This document shows, piece by piece, positions 37,201-58,994 of a DNA stretch of 64,000 bases. The notes beneath the pieces were generated by a model. That model ran no database searches. It was not told the origin of the DNA and saw nothing but the letters and a program-made list of their open reading frames with translations. The stretch is taken from positions 5,294,159-5,358,158 of the forward strand of contig CM035352.1 of assembly GCA_020137815.1 (NCBI GenBank). The letters are read 5' to 3'. This stretch comes from Hormiphora californensis (lineage: Eukaryota; Ctenophora; Tentaculata; Cydippida; Pleurobrachiidae). Made by a program: the position numbers and the translations under genes. How positions within the stretch are numbered: position 1 is the first letter of the stretch; every line of letters starts with the position of its first letter.

Positions 37201-40200
37201 TTATGCACTGAACTGCTGTAGACATCACCCACTCACTTCATACACACACAACACCCACACACATGACCAAGCCTGTACGACAGGTTATTGATCACCGGCT
37301 GTATTACAGCACGAGAGAGCCGTCACTAGTATCGTGCAGAGATCCGAAGATCATGATAACAATTAATATGACGTGATCAACTGCTATAGCCCAACTGTTC
37401 ATCCTGAGAATTCTGATACAAAGATATTATTTGCCGTACTGATATATGAGGTAACTCCAACCCCCCAGTTTCATCTCCTTGTTTAACATTGGGAGTTACC
37501 AAGGGAATCCACTGGGTTCGATTAATCTAGGCACATACCCACAGTACTATTCGAATTGGCGTATCTTTATATCAGGAATCTCGGATAGCAACAATCCTTG
37601 TGTTTTATTGCTATCTGAACAGATTAGGCGTATAGACAGGGCTCTTTGTGTGGGTGTTGTGTGTGTATGAAGTGAGTGGGTGATGTCTACAGCAGTTCAG
37701 TGCATAATTACAACATTATCCTTGAAACGTGAGCACTGCTGATAATAAGAGCCCTGTCTATACGCCTAATCTGTTCAGATAGCAATAAAACACAAGGATT
37801 GTTGCTATCCGAGATTCCTGATATAAAGATACGCCAATTCGAATAGTACTGTGGGTATGTGCCTAGATTAATCGAACCCAGTGGATTCCCTTGGTAACTC
37901 CCAATGTTAAACAAGGAGATGAAACTGGGGGGTTGGAGTTACCTCATATATCAGTACGGCAAATAATATCTTTGTATCAGAATTCTCAGGATGAACAGTT
38001 GGGCTATAGCAGTTGATCACGTCATATTAATTGTTATCATGATCTTCGGATCTCTGCACGATACTAGTGACGGCTCTCTCGTGCTGTAATACAGCCGGTG
38101 ATCAATAACCTGTCGTACAGGCTTGGTCATGTGTGTGGGTGTTGTGTGTGTATGAAGTGAGTGGGTGATGTCTACAGCAGTTCAGTGCATAATTACAACA
38201 TTATCCTTGAAACGTGAGCACTGCTGATAATAAGAGCCCTGTCTATACGCCTAATCTGTTCAGATAGCAATAAAACACAAGGATTGTTGCTATCCGAGAT
38301 TCCTGATATAAAGATACGCCAATTCGAATAGTACTGTGGGTATGTGCCTAGATTAATCGAACCCAGTGGATTCCCTTGGTAACTCCCAATGTTAAACAAG
38401 GAGATGAAACTGGGGGGTTGGAGTTACCTCATATATCAGTACGGCAAATAATATCTTTGTATCAGAATTCTCAGGATGAACAGTTGGGCTATAGCAGTTG
38501 ATCACGTCATATTAATTGTTATCATGATCTTCGGATCTCTGCACGATACTAGTGACGGCTCTCTCGTGCTGTAATACAGCCGGTGATCAATAACCTGTCG
38601 TACAGGCTTGGTCATGTGTGTGGGGGGGGGGGGTACGTCACCTTTTATTTTGCCCACTTTTGCCCACATTTGCCCACATGGGCAAACCAAAATCTCAAAA
38701 AACAGGTATAATGTGGGCAAAGTGGGCAAAAAGTGGGCAAAAATATTATAAGCATCAAAAATTTACCAGAAAACCCTCTCTGACAAATGTTTTTCACCTC
38801 CAATGTATTCCAAGAGGTCCCCTCTATCGATTCCAACCGATAAATAATGTACTTACTTATGACTAAAGGTTGATAAGGCTCCATGTCCGACTGGACAAAA
38901 GTGGGCAAAAAAATTTGGCAAAATTAGGCAAAGGCCAGTGATTTTTCGTCATTTTGGGGCTATTTAGGGAACTGATACATAACAAAGGTTTTCCACTTGC
39001 ATTGTACTCCAATGGGGTCCCAGAAAAACCAGAAAAATTTTCCACTCCAACCATGTGAGAAACGTGCCTAAAATGACCAATTTTCCTAATTTTGCCAACA
39101 TATTTTGCCCATTTTCCCAGTTGGATATGGAGCCTTATCAACCCTGAGCAAATAAATTATCGGTTGGAATCGATAGGGGGGACCTCTAGGAGGACATTGG
39201 TGGTGAAAAACCTTTGTCACAGACGATTACCTGGTTGAGAGCATATATTTTTTATGGATTTAAATTTTTTGCCTACTTTTGCCTACTTTTGCCCACTTTT
39301 GCCCACTTTTGCCCATGTGGGCAAATTCAAAATTTAAGAATAATGTGGGCAGTGGGCAAAAAAAAGGTGACGTACCCCCCGTGTGTGGGTGTTGTGTGTG
39401 TATGAAGTGAGTGGGTGATGTCTACAGCAGTTCAGTGCATAATTACAACATTATCCTTGAAACGTGAGCACTGCTGATAATAAGAGCCCTGTCTATACGC
39501 CTAATCTGTTCAGATAGCAATAAAACACAAGGATTGTTGCTATCCGAGATTCCTGATATAAAGATACGCCAATTCGAATAGTACTGTGGGTATGTGCCTA
39601 GATTAATCGAACCCAGTGGATTCCCTTGGTAACTCCCAATGTTAAACAAGGAGATGAAACTGGGGGGTTGGAGTTACCTCATATATCAGTACGGCAAATA
39701 ATATCTTTGTATCAGAATTCTCAGGATGAACAGTTGGGCTATAGCAGTTGATCACGTCATATTAATTGTAATTTCTGTTAGTTTTTGGCATAATTGGGGT
39801 ATATTTTTGGTATTTTCTGATGTGAAATACAATGTAAGACATGTCTGGACGTAGCAGAACGTTGTAAAGACCGTCAGGAATCGCTAAAATACGAAAATTT
39901 CAATTTTGACGTCATTGTGACGTCATAGCGTGACGTCACGACGTTATAACGTCCTGATAGGGAAATATTATTATCAGGCTCATCTAGATTAAGAGGCTGA
40001 CCAAGTTTGAGATCGATTGGACAAGATTTGAGGTCGCTATGGCGAAAAACGCACTATCGTCATATCCATTTTCATACAGTCTTAACACTTCAGACGCGAT
40101 TTGAGACCCTTAGAAATAGAGTTTCACAAATTCGCGATATAGTTTCTGAAAGTTTAGACGATTATCTTTCATAAGTGTGGTCTCCGTTTTTCAATCAGAA

Positions 40201-42801
40201 ACCGTCTTCAGGGTGTAAATTGAGCTCAAAGAAATTTGGTTGGTTTGAAAAATGTCTTATCTTTATGACAGTTTGTCAAGACGTTCTTATTGGACCTAGA
40301 ACATAAAAACTATTCGTCTACACAATTCAAACGATTATCTTTCGAATGCAACAAACGAGAAGTGTCTATCTTATGACGTTTTCTCTCAAAAACGATTATA
40401 AATTTGGTAAAATAGCGTCTATCCATACATAGATAGATACATAGATAGATACATAGATAGATAGATAGACCCGGGACATTTATTGCTTTTTTCACGATGC
40501 CATATCTCTAAAACTAAAGAGATAGAGACTTGCCCTTTTAAACTACAGTAGATCTAGACTATGTGACACTGTATACCAAATTTCAGACTGATTGGTGCAG
40601 TGGGGGCCTCGCTATGGGCGTCGCAAAATGCCATTTTTGGCTAAAAACTGAAAAAAGTTATTACTGCATTCTGGCACGCGCGGCTGGGGGGAGGGGATGG
40701 TCACCTTTGCGCTTGCCAGCGCAGTGATTGTACATTGTGTTAGACATACCGAGCTCATTATCAATTTCCCTAGCTGAGGAACATGTTGTCATCTCCACAT
40801 CTGCATCCTCCTCTATCTCCTCCACTTCACTACCTTCACTATCCTCCTCCTCACCCTCATCTCGCCCCTCACTAGGTGGTGTGGTCACGTGACTATCACG
40901 TGTCCTCACATACTTTGCAATCAGCTCCTCTAAAGGCACATCCATACCAGCTTCCAGCTCGGCCAACTCGTCGTCAGAGTGGCCGTGACCTTGTTCAGCG
41001 TGGTCCAGTGTACTCTCGTTGTCACTACTTTCCTCTGACAACTGATAATCTGAACTCTCCCCTCCAATTCGTTCCAGTATTTCTACAGAGAGACAGGATG
41101 AGTGTTAGAAAGGATTTACAGAGTGACATGGTGGTGGTGCTACATCTGGGAACATCTTGGTATCCAAGACACCTCACACTCACGGGGAGGCAGGGTTTTC
41201 ATCAGTTCCTCTAGATCCATCTCACTCTCCTTCTGAAGACCCTCTAATTCTTCCTGGACCTCCTTCTCTCCAACATCCTTCTCTGCCTCAGCTATAGTCT
41301 CCTCTACATCCATGGCCTCGTCAGCAGGCGGTGTAAACTCCGTATCCCCTGAGAGAATACACAGTCAATTATACCCATCAGGAACCGACCGAAACAAGTA
41401 AACAACCAATCAGAACTCGTTATTTAGGTCACGTGACTGGTTATCAGCCAATCAGGGACCAGTATTTCCTGATTCGGTCGGTTCCTGATACCCATCATGT
41501 CAATACCCATCATGTTGGGTCGGAAAAAGAGGTTTAGTCGACTAAATATAAAGTAGACATCACTTGACCCTAATGTGGAGTGATGAGGTAGCTCAAGACA
41601 AACCTGTGTCCCTGACAGAAGCAGTACTTTTCTTTCCCTCCATTCCCTGGGCCAGCCAGGATGAAAACTGCTCTGTTTGTGCGATTATGTAGTTGAGATG
41701 TTTGTCCATCATTTCCCTTCTCCTCTCTTCCAGCTGGGATCTGGTGGGGGATTTTGTGGTAAAGTGAGAATTCATGGAACTATCAGACCCACAGACCCGC
41801 AGTGGCTTGGAAATTTAAATCCAACAAAGGGAGTGAATTAATAATTTGATCAGGGAGAACCTACGTTTGTTTGAACTTTCTGACTTTCTCTACCCCAGCC
41901 CACATCTTCATAACATCCTTTGCAGTTCTGTGTGCTATCTTCTTCAACTCTCTCTCCTGTTGAATCAACAACTTCCTTTTCGCAGCCTCCTTCTCCTCAA
42001 AAACCTTGGCTACCGCAGTTGCCAGCTTCTTTGCAGCCGCTTTCTTCCACTTTCGTTCCTGTCTAAAATCGGTGGACAGCCACGTTACCTCCTCCAACAA
42101 GTAGTCCCAGTGATTCTTTATCTTGTCAGGTTCTTTCACCTTTGGTAGTCGTTTTAACGACCACATGCCCCTCTGTTTTAGTACCGCCACCTGATGAACT
42201 ATCATTGCCTCGTGTTTAGTCCTCTCTACCTTACCACCCTCTGCTAGGGCTGCTATACTCGCCATAAAGGGGGTCGAGCTACTCTCCTCCTTCTTCACTT
42301 CGGTCTTGGGCATGGGGTGACCGGTTGGAACCTGCTCTAGAAGGGATGGTAGCATCTCCGTGGAGGCACATTTTATCTGCTGAATGTAATAGTCCAGGTA
42401 GTGGTTCCCCTGATCTGTCCACAGTTCCAGATCCAATATGTTCCCAGAGTTGGTGAGGAAGAACAGCTCCGAGAGGTGGCTTCGGAGGTTGTCCTATGGG
42501 AATGGAAGTTGTTAGACACAACGGCCTAATGATTTGTTCTAATAAGAAGTTTCAGTGAAGTTATTGGGGTACAACTAATCGAACTACTGCACACCTGGTG
42601 TTTCTGTATCTCATTCCGGAGGTCATCAACTAGATTTAACCTTTCATACGCGGGCCGTTTGATATTCCCAGGGGGTGGTGTTTGAGGGACTGATCCCCCT
42701 GCTGGACCAGCAGCACAGGGTGTTACCCCTCCACTGCTACTACTGCTGCTGCTCCTGCCTGGGGAGGCTTCAGGTCCTACTGTAGGCCCACATCGCTTCA
42801 T
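24597..42801 (-). CDS. EP400: EP400/Domino-like SWR1-class SNF2 ATPase (p400-type isoform)
   Basis: 29 exons, all in phase, 2116 residues: 42801-42595, 42493-41865, 41740-41604, 41348-41184, 41082-40750, 36822-36655, 36430-36291, 36145-36038, 35887-35769, 33977-33845, 33741-32901, 32782-32579, 32480-32317, 32123-31967, 31821-31626, 31484-31098, 30984-30848, 30825-30764, 30687-30568, 30078-29914, 29574-29473, 27789-27701, 27479-27177, 27062-26801, 26393-26200, 25878-25413, 25278-25138, 25012-24890, 24695-24597. The HSA domain (residues about 190-290, [20 protein letters not shown]) is followed by acidic blocks. The ATPase has [18 protein letters not shown] and [11 protein letters not shown]; an insert of about 430 residues splits it, as in the INO80/SWR1 class; motifs V-VI read [12 protein letters not shown] and [14 protein letters not shown]-like domain (about 1725-1790, NWHLIADIL...CRERYSLIM) and a G/P/Q-rich tail point to EP400/Domino A rather than SRCAP. 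The family remodels chromatin and exchanges H2A for H2A.Z in the TIP60 complex. Confidence 0.93.
25890..26140. repeat. Degenerate minisatellite (GGTGAAGAGGGGAGGGAGT units)
   Basis: Purine-rich on the plus strand, so a pyrimidine array just upstream of the acceptor of the EP400-like exon that begins at 25878. Confidence 0.85.
26480..26545. repeat. Hairpin GCCAGTTGCAG/TGGAGGCTGGC
   Basis: CCAGTTGCAGATTGGAGGCTGG pairs with CCAGCCTCCAGTCTGCAACTGG across a short loop in an EP400-like intron. Confidence 0.8.
26671..26733. repeat. 63-nt palindrome
   Basis: ACATCAGTCGCAAAATCTCT continues for 30 nt and is followed by its exact complement after a 3-nt centre, in an EP400-like intron. Confidence 0.85.
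27130..27182. repeat. Duplicated splice donor (EP400-like intron)
   Basis: On the minus strand TTTATCAG|GTATTACACCTCG occurs twice in tandem plus a third decayed copy. The first keeps the frame to the next exon and is taken as the donor. Confidence 0.8.
27894..28062. repeat. Inverted repeat with purine-rich centre
   Basis: CAGCCTCTGTCT...GGACTAGAGTG at the left is mirrored by AGACAGAGGCTGGCACTCTAGTCC at the right. Confidence 0.6.
28196..29574 (-). CDS. Alternative 3' coding end of the EP400/Domino-like gene (isoform-B-like)
   Basis: Exon 29574-29473 ends [10 protein letters not shown] at a GTAGCT donor. If the donor is not used, the frame stays open to a stop at 29272-29274, adding about 67 highly charged residues ([28 protein letters not shown]). 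That would give a protein of about 1624 residues with the ATPase but no SANT or tail. Directly after the stop, in another frame, coding-like sequence continues to 29064 ([18 protein letters not shown], a PGPPIMGKP stretch). A 251-codon Q-rich frame (28951-28196) with repeated [11 protein letters not shown] units then runs to its own stop. An acceptor near 28963 (CCCCCAG|CACCGC) is in phase with the 29473 donor. So this block offers one or two alternative termini. The frame change at 29272 could be a one-base sequence error, a missed intron or a true end. Confidence 0.6.
30160..30590. repeat. 44-bp tandem repeat, about ten copies, containing a splice donor
   Basis: Units read TCTCCCTCTGACTATGACCTACCAGTGGTGTCTCCCCTC. 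On the minus strand each holds ACACCACTG|GTAGGTCATAG, identical to the true donor at the end of the EP400-like exon 30687-30568. A few copies change GTAGGT to GTAGCT. Confidence 0.92.
31487..31556. repeat. (GA)n microsatellite
   Basis: Uninterrupted GA tract adjoining an acceptor of the EP400-like gene; the CT strand serves as its polypyrimidine tract. Confidence 0.95.
34046..34506. repeat. Foldback element with (CT)n centre
   Basis: Inverted arms of about 85 bp (AAATTTAGTCCAAAAACCAA ... GTGTCACGGGGGTAACACCT) flank a CT-rich middle. It lies in the EP400-like intron 33978-35768. Confidence 0.88.
34560..35110. repeat. About 165-bp tandem repeat, 3.3 copies
   Basis: Units begin near 34570, 34740, 34905 and 35065 with ACCCCCCATAAATCGACTAT and share ATGTCCATGAAAACGTTCTA and GGTGCATAAATATGCAAAT. 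They are divergent and so older than the perfect arrays. Confidence 0.88.
35619..35690. repeat. Two copies of GGTGGGGGCTCTGCCCCCAC
   Basis: Each copy is itself a hairpin (GGGGGC/GCCCCC), with CACCCCC spacers. Confidence 0.8.
36475..36576. mobile_element. CAGGAACCGACCG MITE, copy 2
   Basis: Termini CAGGAACCGACCG and ATTCGGTCG, core with GGTCACGTGACTGGTTATCA. In an EP400-like intron. Confidence 0.85.
36905..39795. repeat. Composite nested repeat block in an EP400-like intron
   Basis: Bounded by inverted ATTATGCCAAAAACTAACAG / complement at the two ends. Inside are a foldback with CT centre (36918-37185), one inverted and three direct copies of a roughly 485-bp module (one plus-oriented about 37190-37650; minus-oriented about 37655-38130, 38135-38620 and 39380-39775), and a MITE inserted in the array (38622-39381). 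Each module holds the same open frame of 56 or more codons starting [18 protein letters not shown]. Copies are almost identical, which suggests recent amplification. Confidence 0.85.
38622..39381. mobile_element. MITE with GGGGGGTACGTCACCTTTT termini
   Basis: Left GGGGGGTACGTCACCTTTTA and right AAAAGGTGACGTACCCCCC are inverted, and both are followed inward by TTTGCCCAC repeats. It interrupts the 485-bp array, so it is younger than the array. Confidence 0.85.
39796..40749. other. Remainder of the EP400-like intron
   Basis: No exon recognised. It has a short ATAGATAGATAC microsatellite (40420-40470) and otherwise unique AT-rich sequence. Confidence 0.6.
41379..41487. mobile_element. CAGGAACCGACCG MITE, copy 3
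   Basis: Complete copy with CAGGAACCGACCG/CGGTCGGTTCCTG termini, in an intron of the EP400-like gene between the HSA domain and the ATPase. Confidence 0.9.
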
Positions 42802-43061
42802 TACGCATCCTAAACACCAGAACCACGTTATTTGGTAGGAAATATAGAGAGAATCGTTGAACCAACCCCAAAATGAAAGACTCAACTTTCCTTGGGAGTT
42901 GGTGAAGCTCTTAGTGATTGGTTCGGGAGAGGGAATAACCGAGATGAATTACAAAACGCAACCTATGTACTGGGAATACAAATCTCTCTCTCTCAGTTCT
43001 CACACAATCGAGGACACAATAACTTAGAACAACTTGAAAACAGTTTCTTTCTCTCCCTTAT

Positions 43062-43828
43062 TTAGAGCTTTCGTGACTCAATATCGGACTCGATCTTGGC
43101 GCAAAGATCGGGCTTATCGGCAAGATATTCCGACACGGTCATATCCTTGAGGGGTTTCTCGGCAGCGAGGGCGGCCAGGGTAGCCTCGAACTGGGCAATC
43201 CTCTCCTCAGCACTGGCAACGTAATCTGCCATCTGAGAATATAAAATCAGGGTAAGTGAAACTATAGGAGAACCTTAGCAGGTTATAAACACACAAACAG
43301 GATATAATAATAATAATAATAATAATAACTATGTTTATATTCCGCCCATATCCGACAGGGACAGAGCAGCGAAACTGCTGCTGTCACTGAAGGATGATCT
43401 GAACGGTTAATATACTGGTAAGACCTCGCCAACTAATAAACTAGAAATAAGAAAAAGGTTTATTTGACAACGTACATCTTTCTTGAAGGTGCTCTCCATC
43501 TCAGCAATACCAGCGGAGGCGGTATCAGCGGGTCGGGGGACAACTACAGCGCCATATTTGGCTTTAAAGTCCTCAACTAGGGCGGGGTCACCAACTCGGC
43601 CGGAGTAGTAGCTCCAGTCAATTGGCTCAAGGGCACCTGATGGGAATCAATGGTTGCAAAACAGGTGATTTTTAATGACACTTTAGTGCAAAGGTACGTA
43701 CTGGGGAGGGCAGTGACAGAAGCAGCTGCAGCCTCGTATCGGGACCTCATGGCTCCAAAGTCAGCTCGAACAGCTGCAGGTAGCTGGTTGGTCAGCTTGA
43801 TGAAGTCGAACACTTTTCGGCCAGCCAT
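43062..43828 (-). CDS. ATP5PD: Mitochondrial ATP synthase subunit d (peripheral stalk)
   Basis: Three exons, 43828-43702, 43636-43476 and 43232-43062, join in phase to 152 residues (161 in human). The start MAGRKVFDF matches the family start MAGRK. The central block PIDWSYYSGRVGDPALVEDFKAKY corresponds to the conserved IDWxYYKxxVxxxxLVxxFxxKF. The C-terminal half is helical and charged (AEERIAQFEATLAAL), ending in a short TVSEYLADKPDL block. Subunit d is part of the b-d-F6-OSCP stator of F1Fo ATP synthase on the matrix side of the inner membrane. The gene lies 260 bases upstream of the EP400-like ATG and 132 bases downstream of the NUP42-like stop, all on one strand. A (TAA)n tract sits in its last intron. 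Confidence 0.93.
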
Positions 43829-43960
43829 GTTTCTATTGAGCTGCATGTTTGTTAGTGTGTTCAACAAGAATAAAGGGGATGAAAAAATAAAAATATACAC
43901 TTAATAATAAATCGTTGAAAATTCACATTATAAATTAGTTAAAAATGCAATCACACAAAA

Positions 43961-45778
43961 CTACTGTACACACAGTTCCGGTGGAGGAGGGGCCTCAGGA
44001 ATTTTACCAAACTCAAACGCAGTCTTTTTATACTCGATAATATCAGCCTCACTAAGTTTTGGAACACGTGACAAGTCCTCGGTGATTTCAAGTACAGTCA
44101 CAACCGGTTTAGAGGCGAATGGATTGCTAGCTGCCGAAGTGCCGAACGGATTTGAAGGTTCTGAGGGAGGAACACTAGTAGCAACTGCTGTTTGTTTGTT
44201 ATCTCCAAATACACCACCGGCATCACTACTGTTGTTGCTCTGAGTACCGAAGGCATTTGTTTCCTGTTTAGTGGCATTGTTTTGTGCGAAAATATTGCCC
44301 GTAGTACCACCGAATCCTTGTGGTTGGCTACCGAAGCTTGGCTGTGATCCAAACCCGCCACTGTTGTCTGTTGAACCGAACGCCGATGGTTGTGTAGAAC
44401 CAAAACCGGTAGCTGCTGCAGTTGATGGTTGAGTAGTTGCTGAACCAAAAGCTGCAGTAGATCCGAAAGAAGGCTGACTCCCAAAGGCAGAAGTAGAGCT
44501 CGTCCCAAATCCACTACTTTGATTGGTGGTAGCGCCAAACGCAGGTGCACTTCCAAACCCAGAATTGGTGTTTTTAGCACCAAAACCAGAGGCGGCAGCT
44601 GGGGCCGTTCCAAACCCAGAAGCGGCTGCTGGGGCCGTTCCAAACCCAGAAGCGGCTGCTGGGGTGGTTCCAAAACCGGATGCGACAGCTGGTGCCGCTC
44701 CAAAACCTGAGGCGGTAGCTGGGGCCGCTCCAAATGCAGGCGCTGAACCGAAGGCGGTTGTTTGGCCAAACGCTGGTGCTGCAGCCCCAAATGCTGACTT
44801 GTTAGTTGAAAAGGGACTGCTAGCTGCAGCTCCGAAACCAGTGTTAGTTGAAGTACTAGCTCCAAAACCAGTGCTAGCTGCGGGGGCAGCACCAAAACCA
44901 GTGCTAGCTGCGGGGGCAGATCCGAAGGCAGGAGCTGCTCCAAAAGTGGTGTTGTTAGTGGCGAATGGATTATTAGTAGAGGAGCTACTACCGAAAGCAC
45001 CTGCAGTGTTCCCAAAGCCACCAGTGTTCGATGTGCCACTCCCAAAGCCACTGGTGTTGCTACCAAATCCGCTGCTGCCAAATACACTTTGCGGTTGCTG
45101 AGTAGACGATGCAAAAATATTGTTGCTGCTGTTATTCGTGGGAGTTGCACCAAAGGCAGATCCCCCGAAAGCAGCTGGTTTTAATCCAAACGCCCCTGAA
45201 GATGCTGAACTTGTGCTATTTGCGAAAGGATTACTTGTGCTAGGACTGCTGCTTCCAAACACAGTACCACCAGTACTTGATGTTGCTGAAGTTAAGACAC
45301 TGCTTCCAATTTTCTGTTTCACTAAATTTAACAATTCTGATTTAGGTGTTCCCGTTACTTTGTTCACAAAACCCATTATTTTCTGCCCGTCAGATTCAAA
45401 CTGATTAGCATACGTCTGCAACGAGTTAGTCTGATTTGCTTTGATAAACTCCAACCGTGCTTCATCCATCGAAACGTCCACCAACTCAGGAAAAAGCCCC
45501 TCAATCGCACCAGCGGAGTAGCAGGAGAAGGGCCATATTTTGGCTGGAAACCATACTTTGAAGTCCGATAAGATTGTGTCAACGGTAGTCTCTGATGAGT
45601 CGACCTTTTGCTTTTGTTTCTGTTTGAGTCTCTCATCTGGGCTGATGTACGAGAATCTATTTGAGGCTGAAGCACTGTTAAAAGGGCTGGATTCGCCTGC
45701 TGACGAGTGGAGAAATTTACAGTTGTTGCCAAATCGACAGGTACCCTGGAGATAATACTGACATACCGTCCTTGTCAT
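43961..45778 (-). CDS. NUP42: NUP42-like FG nucleoporin with CCCH zinc finger
   Basis: Single-exon frame of 605 residues. Residues 6-24, CQYYLQGTCRFGNNCKFLH, are a CCCH zinc finger (C-x7-C-x5-C-x3-H) at the very N-terminus, as in human NUP42 (NUPL2/hCG1) and yeast Nup42. Residues about 200-540 are dense in FG, GFG and SAFG repeats separated by S/T/A/N spacers. The C-terminal block (LSRVPKLSEADIIEYKKTAF, EFGKIPEAPPPPELC) matches the family's Gle1-binding tail. NUP42 sits on the cytoplasmic face of the nuclear pore and helps Gle1 activate the helicase DDX19/Dbp5 in mRNA export. It is longer than human NUP42 (423 residues), mostly through FG expansion; the coding DNA has visible tandem units (about 44590-44730). 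Among genes in this window with introns, its lack of them stands out. Confidence 0.93.
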   Translation of the reverse strand: MTRTVCQYYLQGTCRFGNNCKFLHSSAGESSPFNSASASNRFSYISPDERLKQKQKQKVDSSETTVDTILSDFKVWFPAKIWPFSCYSAGAIEGLFPELVDVSMDEARLEFIKANQTNSLQTYANQFESDGQKIMGFVNKVTGTPKSELLNLVKQKIGSSVLTSATSSTGGTVFGSSSPSTSNPFANSTSSASSGAFGLKPAAFGGSAFGATPTNNSSNNIFASSTQQPQSVFGSSGFGSNTSGFGSGTSNTGGFGNTAGAFGSSSSTNNPFATNNTTFGAAPAFGSAPAASTGFGAAPAASTGFGASTSTNTGFGAAASSPFSTNKSAFGAAAPAFGQTTAFGSAPAFGAAPATASGFGAAPAVASGFGTTPAAASGFGTAPAAASGFGTAPAAASGFGAKNTNSGFGSAPAFGATTNQSSGFGTSSTSAFGSQPSFGSTAAFGSATTQPSTAAATGFGSTQPSAFGSTDNSGGFGSQPSFGSQPQGFGGTTGNIFAQNNATKQETNAFGTQSNNSSDAGGVFGDNKQTAVATSVPPSEPSNPFGTSAASNPFASKPVVTVLEITEDLSRVPKLSEADIIEYKKTAFEFGKIPEAPPPPELCVQ

Positions 45779-47540
45779 GCTGGTAAATAAGTTATATGAG
45801 CAACCTCGGAAATGATCAGATCTGCAGTCTGCACCATGTGATCAGTCACTGCTCAGCGTGCCCCTGTTGCCCAGGGGCTACGAGGGCAAATTTCGTTTTT
45901 GCCGTAAGCAATCTGAGAGCACATGAAAAGTGGAAAAACAAAAATGACGGAGAAGAAGACAAAAATAAGAATAAACAAGCATTTTAAACATTTTGCGACC
46001 CGAAGGTACGACACGCAATTGGCAAACGCCGCTGGCTCCCTGGGATAAGGCAGCGCTTTTGAAGACGCGGGACGCCCAACAACTTAAAAAAGAAGTTTTG
46101 AAAATGTCCGAAAAAAGGACAAAATAGGGATCCCTAAAAAAGTTCAGTATTTACACAGCGTTTACACAGTCTTTACACAGCTGTGCACAGTCGTTACACC
46201 CAGAGCGCCCGCGCCGCTCTGGGTGTAAAGACTGCGTCTTTCGCACTCGATTTGCAGCGTTTTCGGAAACTTTTTTCGCCGCAGCGCTCAATTTACTCAA
46301 TTGTGCAGCACACAATCCAATATTTTCTTAGAAAAAGCCGCAAAACGCAGCACGCGCCGCTCTGGGTGTAACGACTGTGTAAAGACTGTGTAAACGCTGT
46401 GTAAATACTGAACTTTTTTAGGGATCCCTATTTGAGAGAGTGAAAACAAATTCAGAAAATCCAAATTATTCGTTTCATACGCGCGCGCGGCTCTTACGCG
46501 CAGTTTTAAATTGAAAATTCTGCTCCCGCCGTCAAAGTTGGCATAATTTTGTTCCCGGCCCATTGATTTGGCAACAACGGAAAGAATTGAAACAAATATT
46601 TAGAGCTGGTCGTTAAAATAAGTGCCATAAGGTCTGTAATATACTACACATACGTGTATATACATTTAAAACAAATTATACAGGGAAATCTTGCATCTGT
46701 GAGTGTGAGTGGCACATTTAATATTTATAATAATATTTCTCCTTCGTCAACGTATGACTATCAATCACTTTCATCAATCATCATCCTACCTTCCTTTTTA
46801 ACTTCTTTGAAAACAAAATAATACTTATAATAAATCATGACTGTGGAAATTAATAAAGTTGTGACAAAAATAAAAGCAACACAAACCAATTAAACATTTT
46901 GACAATTAAACAATAATCCGTGTCTCACGATTCAAGTGTACTGAGTAAATTAAGATGATGTGTTATAGAGACCCTAATTCGAACAGTTGATTCAACTGAG
47001 TTGAACAAAACAACGTAAAAGGCTAAACGGGTAAACCTGGCCCCAGCTCTGTCAGTGCCTATTTCTCTTAAAACCAGTCGCAATCAAATGAAAAATAAAC
47101 AAAATAAATAGCTTAAAGAATAAAGATGTGGATGTATTCTAACATCGCACTTTGAGAGGGGGTATAAAAGAAAAGTATAGCATATAAACTTATAGGAGGG
47201 TGGGTGGGTACTAGGTGGGTAGTTATTAACCGATATGATCTGCTCGACACGGTTTCCCCCCTCAAATTATACGTGTAGTGCAGTCTAGTAGGGACCTTGT
47301 AGGTCCCTGGGACCCACATTGCACAACATCATCAATCTGGTCTCTCGCTCCCTCTCTCTCTCTCTCAGTAGTATGCTACATTTACACAATACCCTCCCCA
47401 TAAACATCGCGTAACAACGTGTTGTACTGTAACAGTAAAACAGTTGAAGGGGGCGGGCGTGTGGTATGTGTGTGAAAGTAGAGAGAGGTGCTAAAATTAT
47501 CTCAGTCTCGCTAGTCGCTATTCATCAAAAAAAGTCATCG
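45779..47540. other. Intergenic region between NUP42-like and RSK genes
   Basis: Holds the NUP42-like promoter and the RSK 3' region. A foldback lies at 46125-46431. A block at 46015-46060 shares GGGATAAGGCAGCGCTTTT with 24270-24290. No exon is recognised; the 63-codon plus-strand frame at 45796 is not supported. Confidence 0.6.
46125..46431. mobile_element. Foldback MITE with TAGGGATCCCTAAAAAAG termini
   Basis: Inverted arms of about 85 bp carry TTTACACAGTCTTTACACAG repeats and CAGAGCG...CGCTCTG, about 307 bp in all. Confidence 0.88.

Positions 47541-58994
<11,454 letters not shown>

Noticed and set aside
24597-42801. SRCAP rather than EP400 as the remodeler's closest relative
   Set aside because: HSA and split ATPase fit both, but the LLTYT...WMPPTPP block, the SANT-like domain and the Q/P/G-rich tail are EP400/Domino features; no AT-hook SRCAP tail was seen.
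44098-45404. Long open frames on both strands overlapping the NUP42-like gene (351 and 192 codons)
   Set aside because: They are shadow frames of FG-repeat coding DNA; only the CCCH/FG frame has a recognisable family and a proper start.
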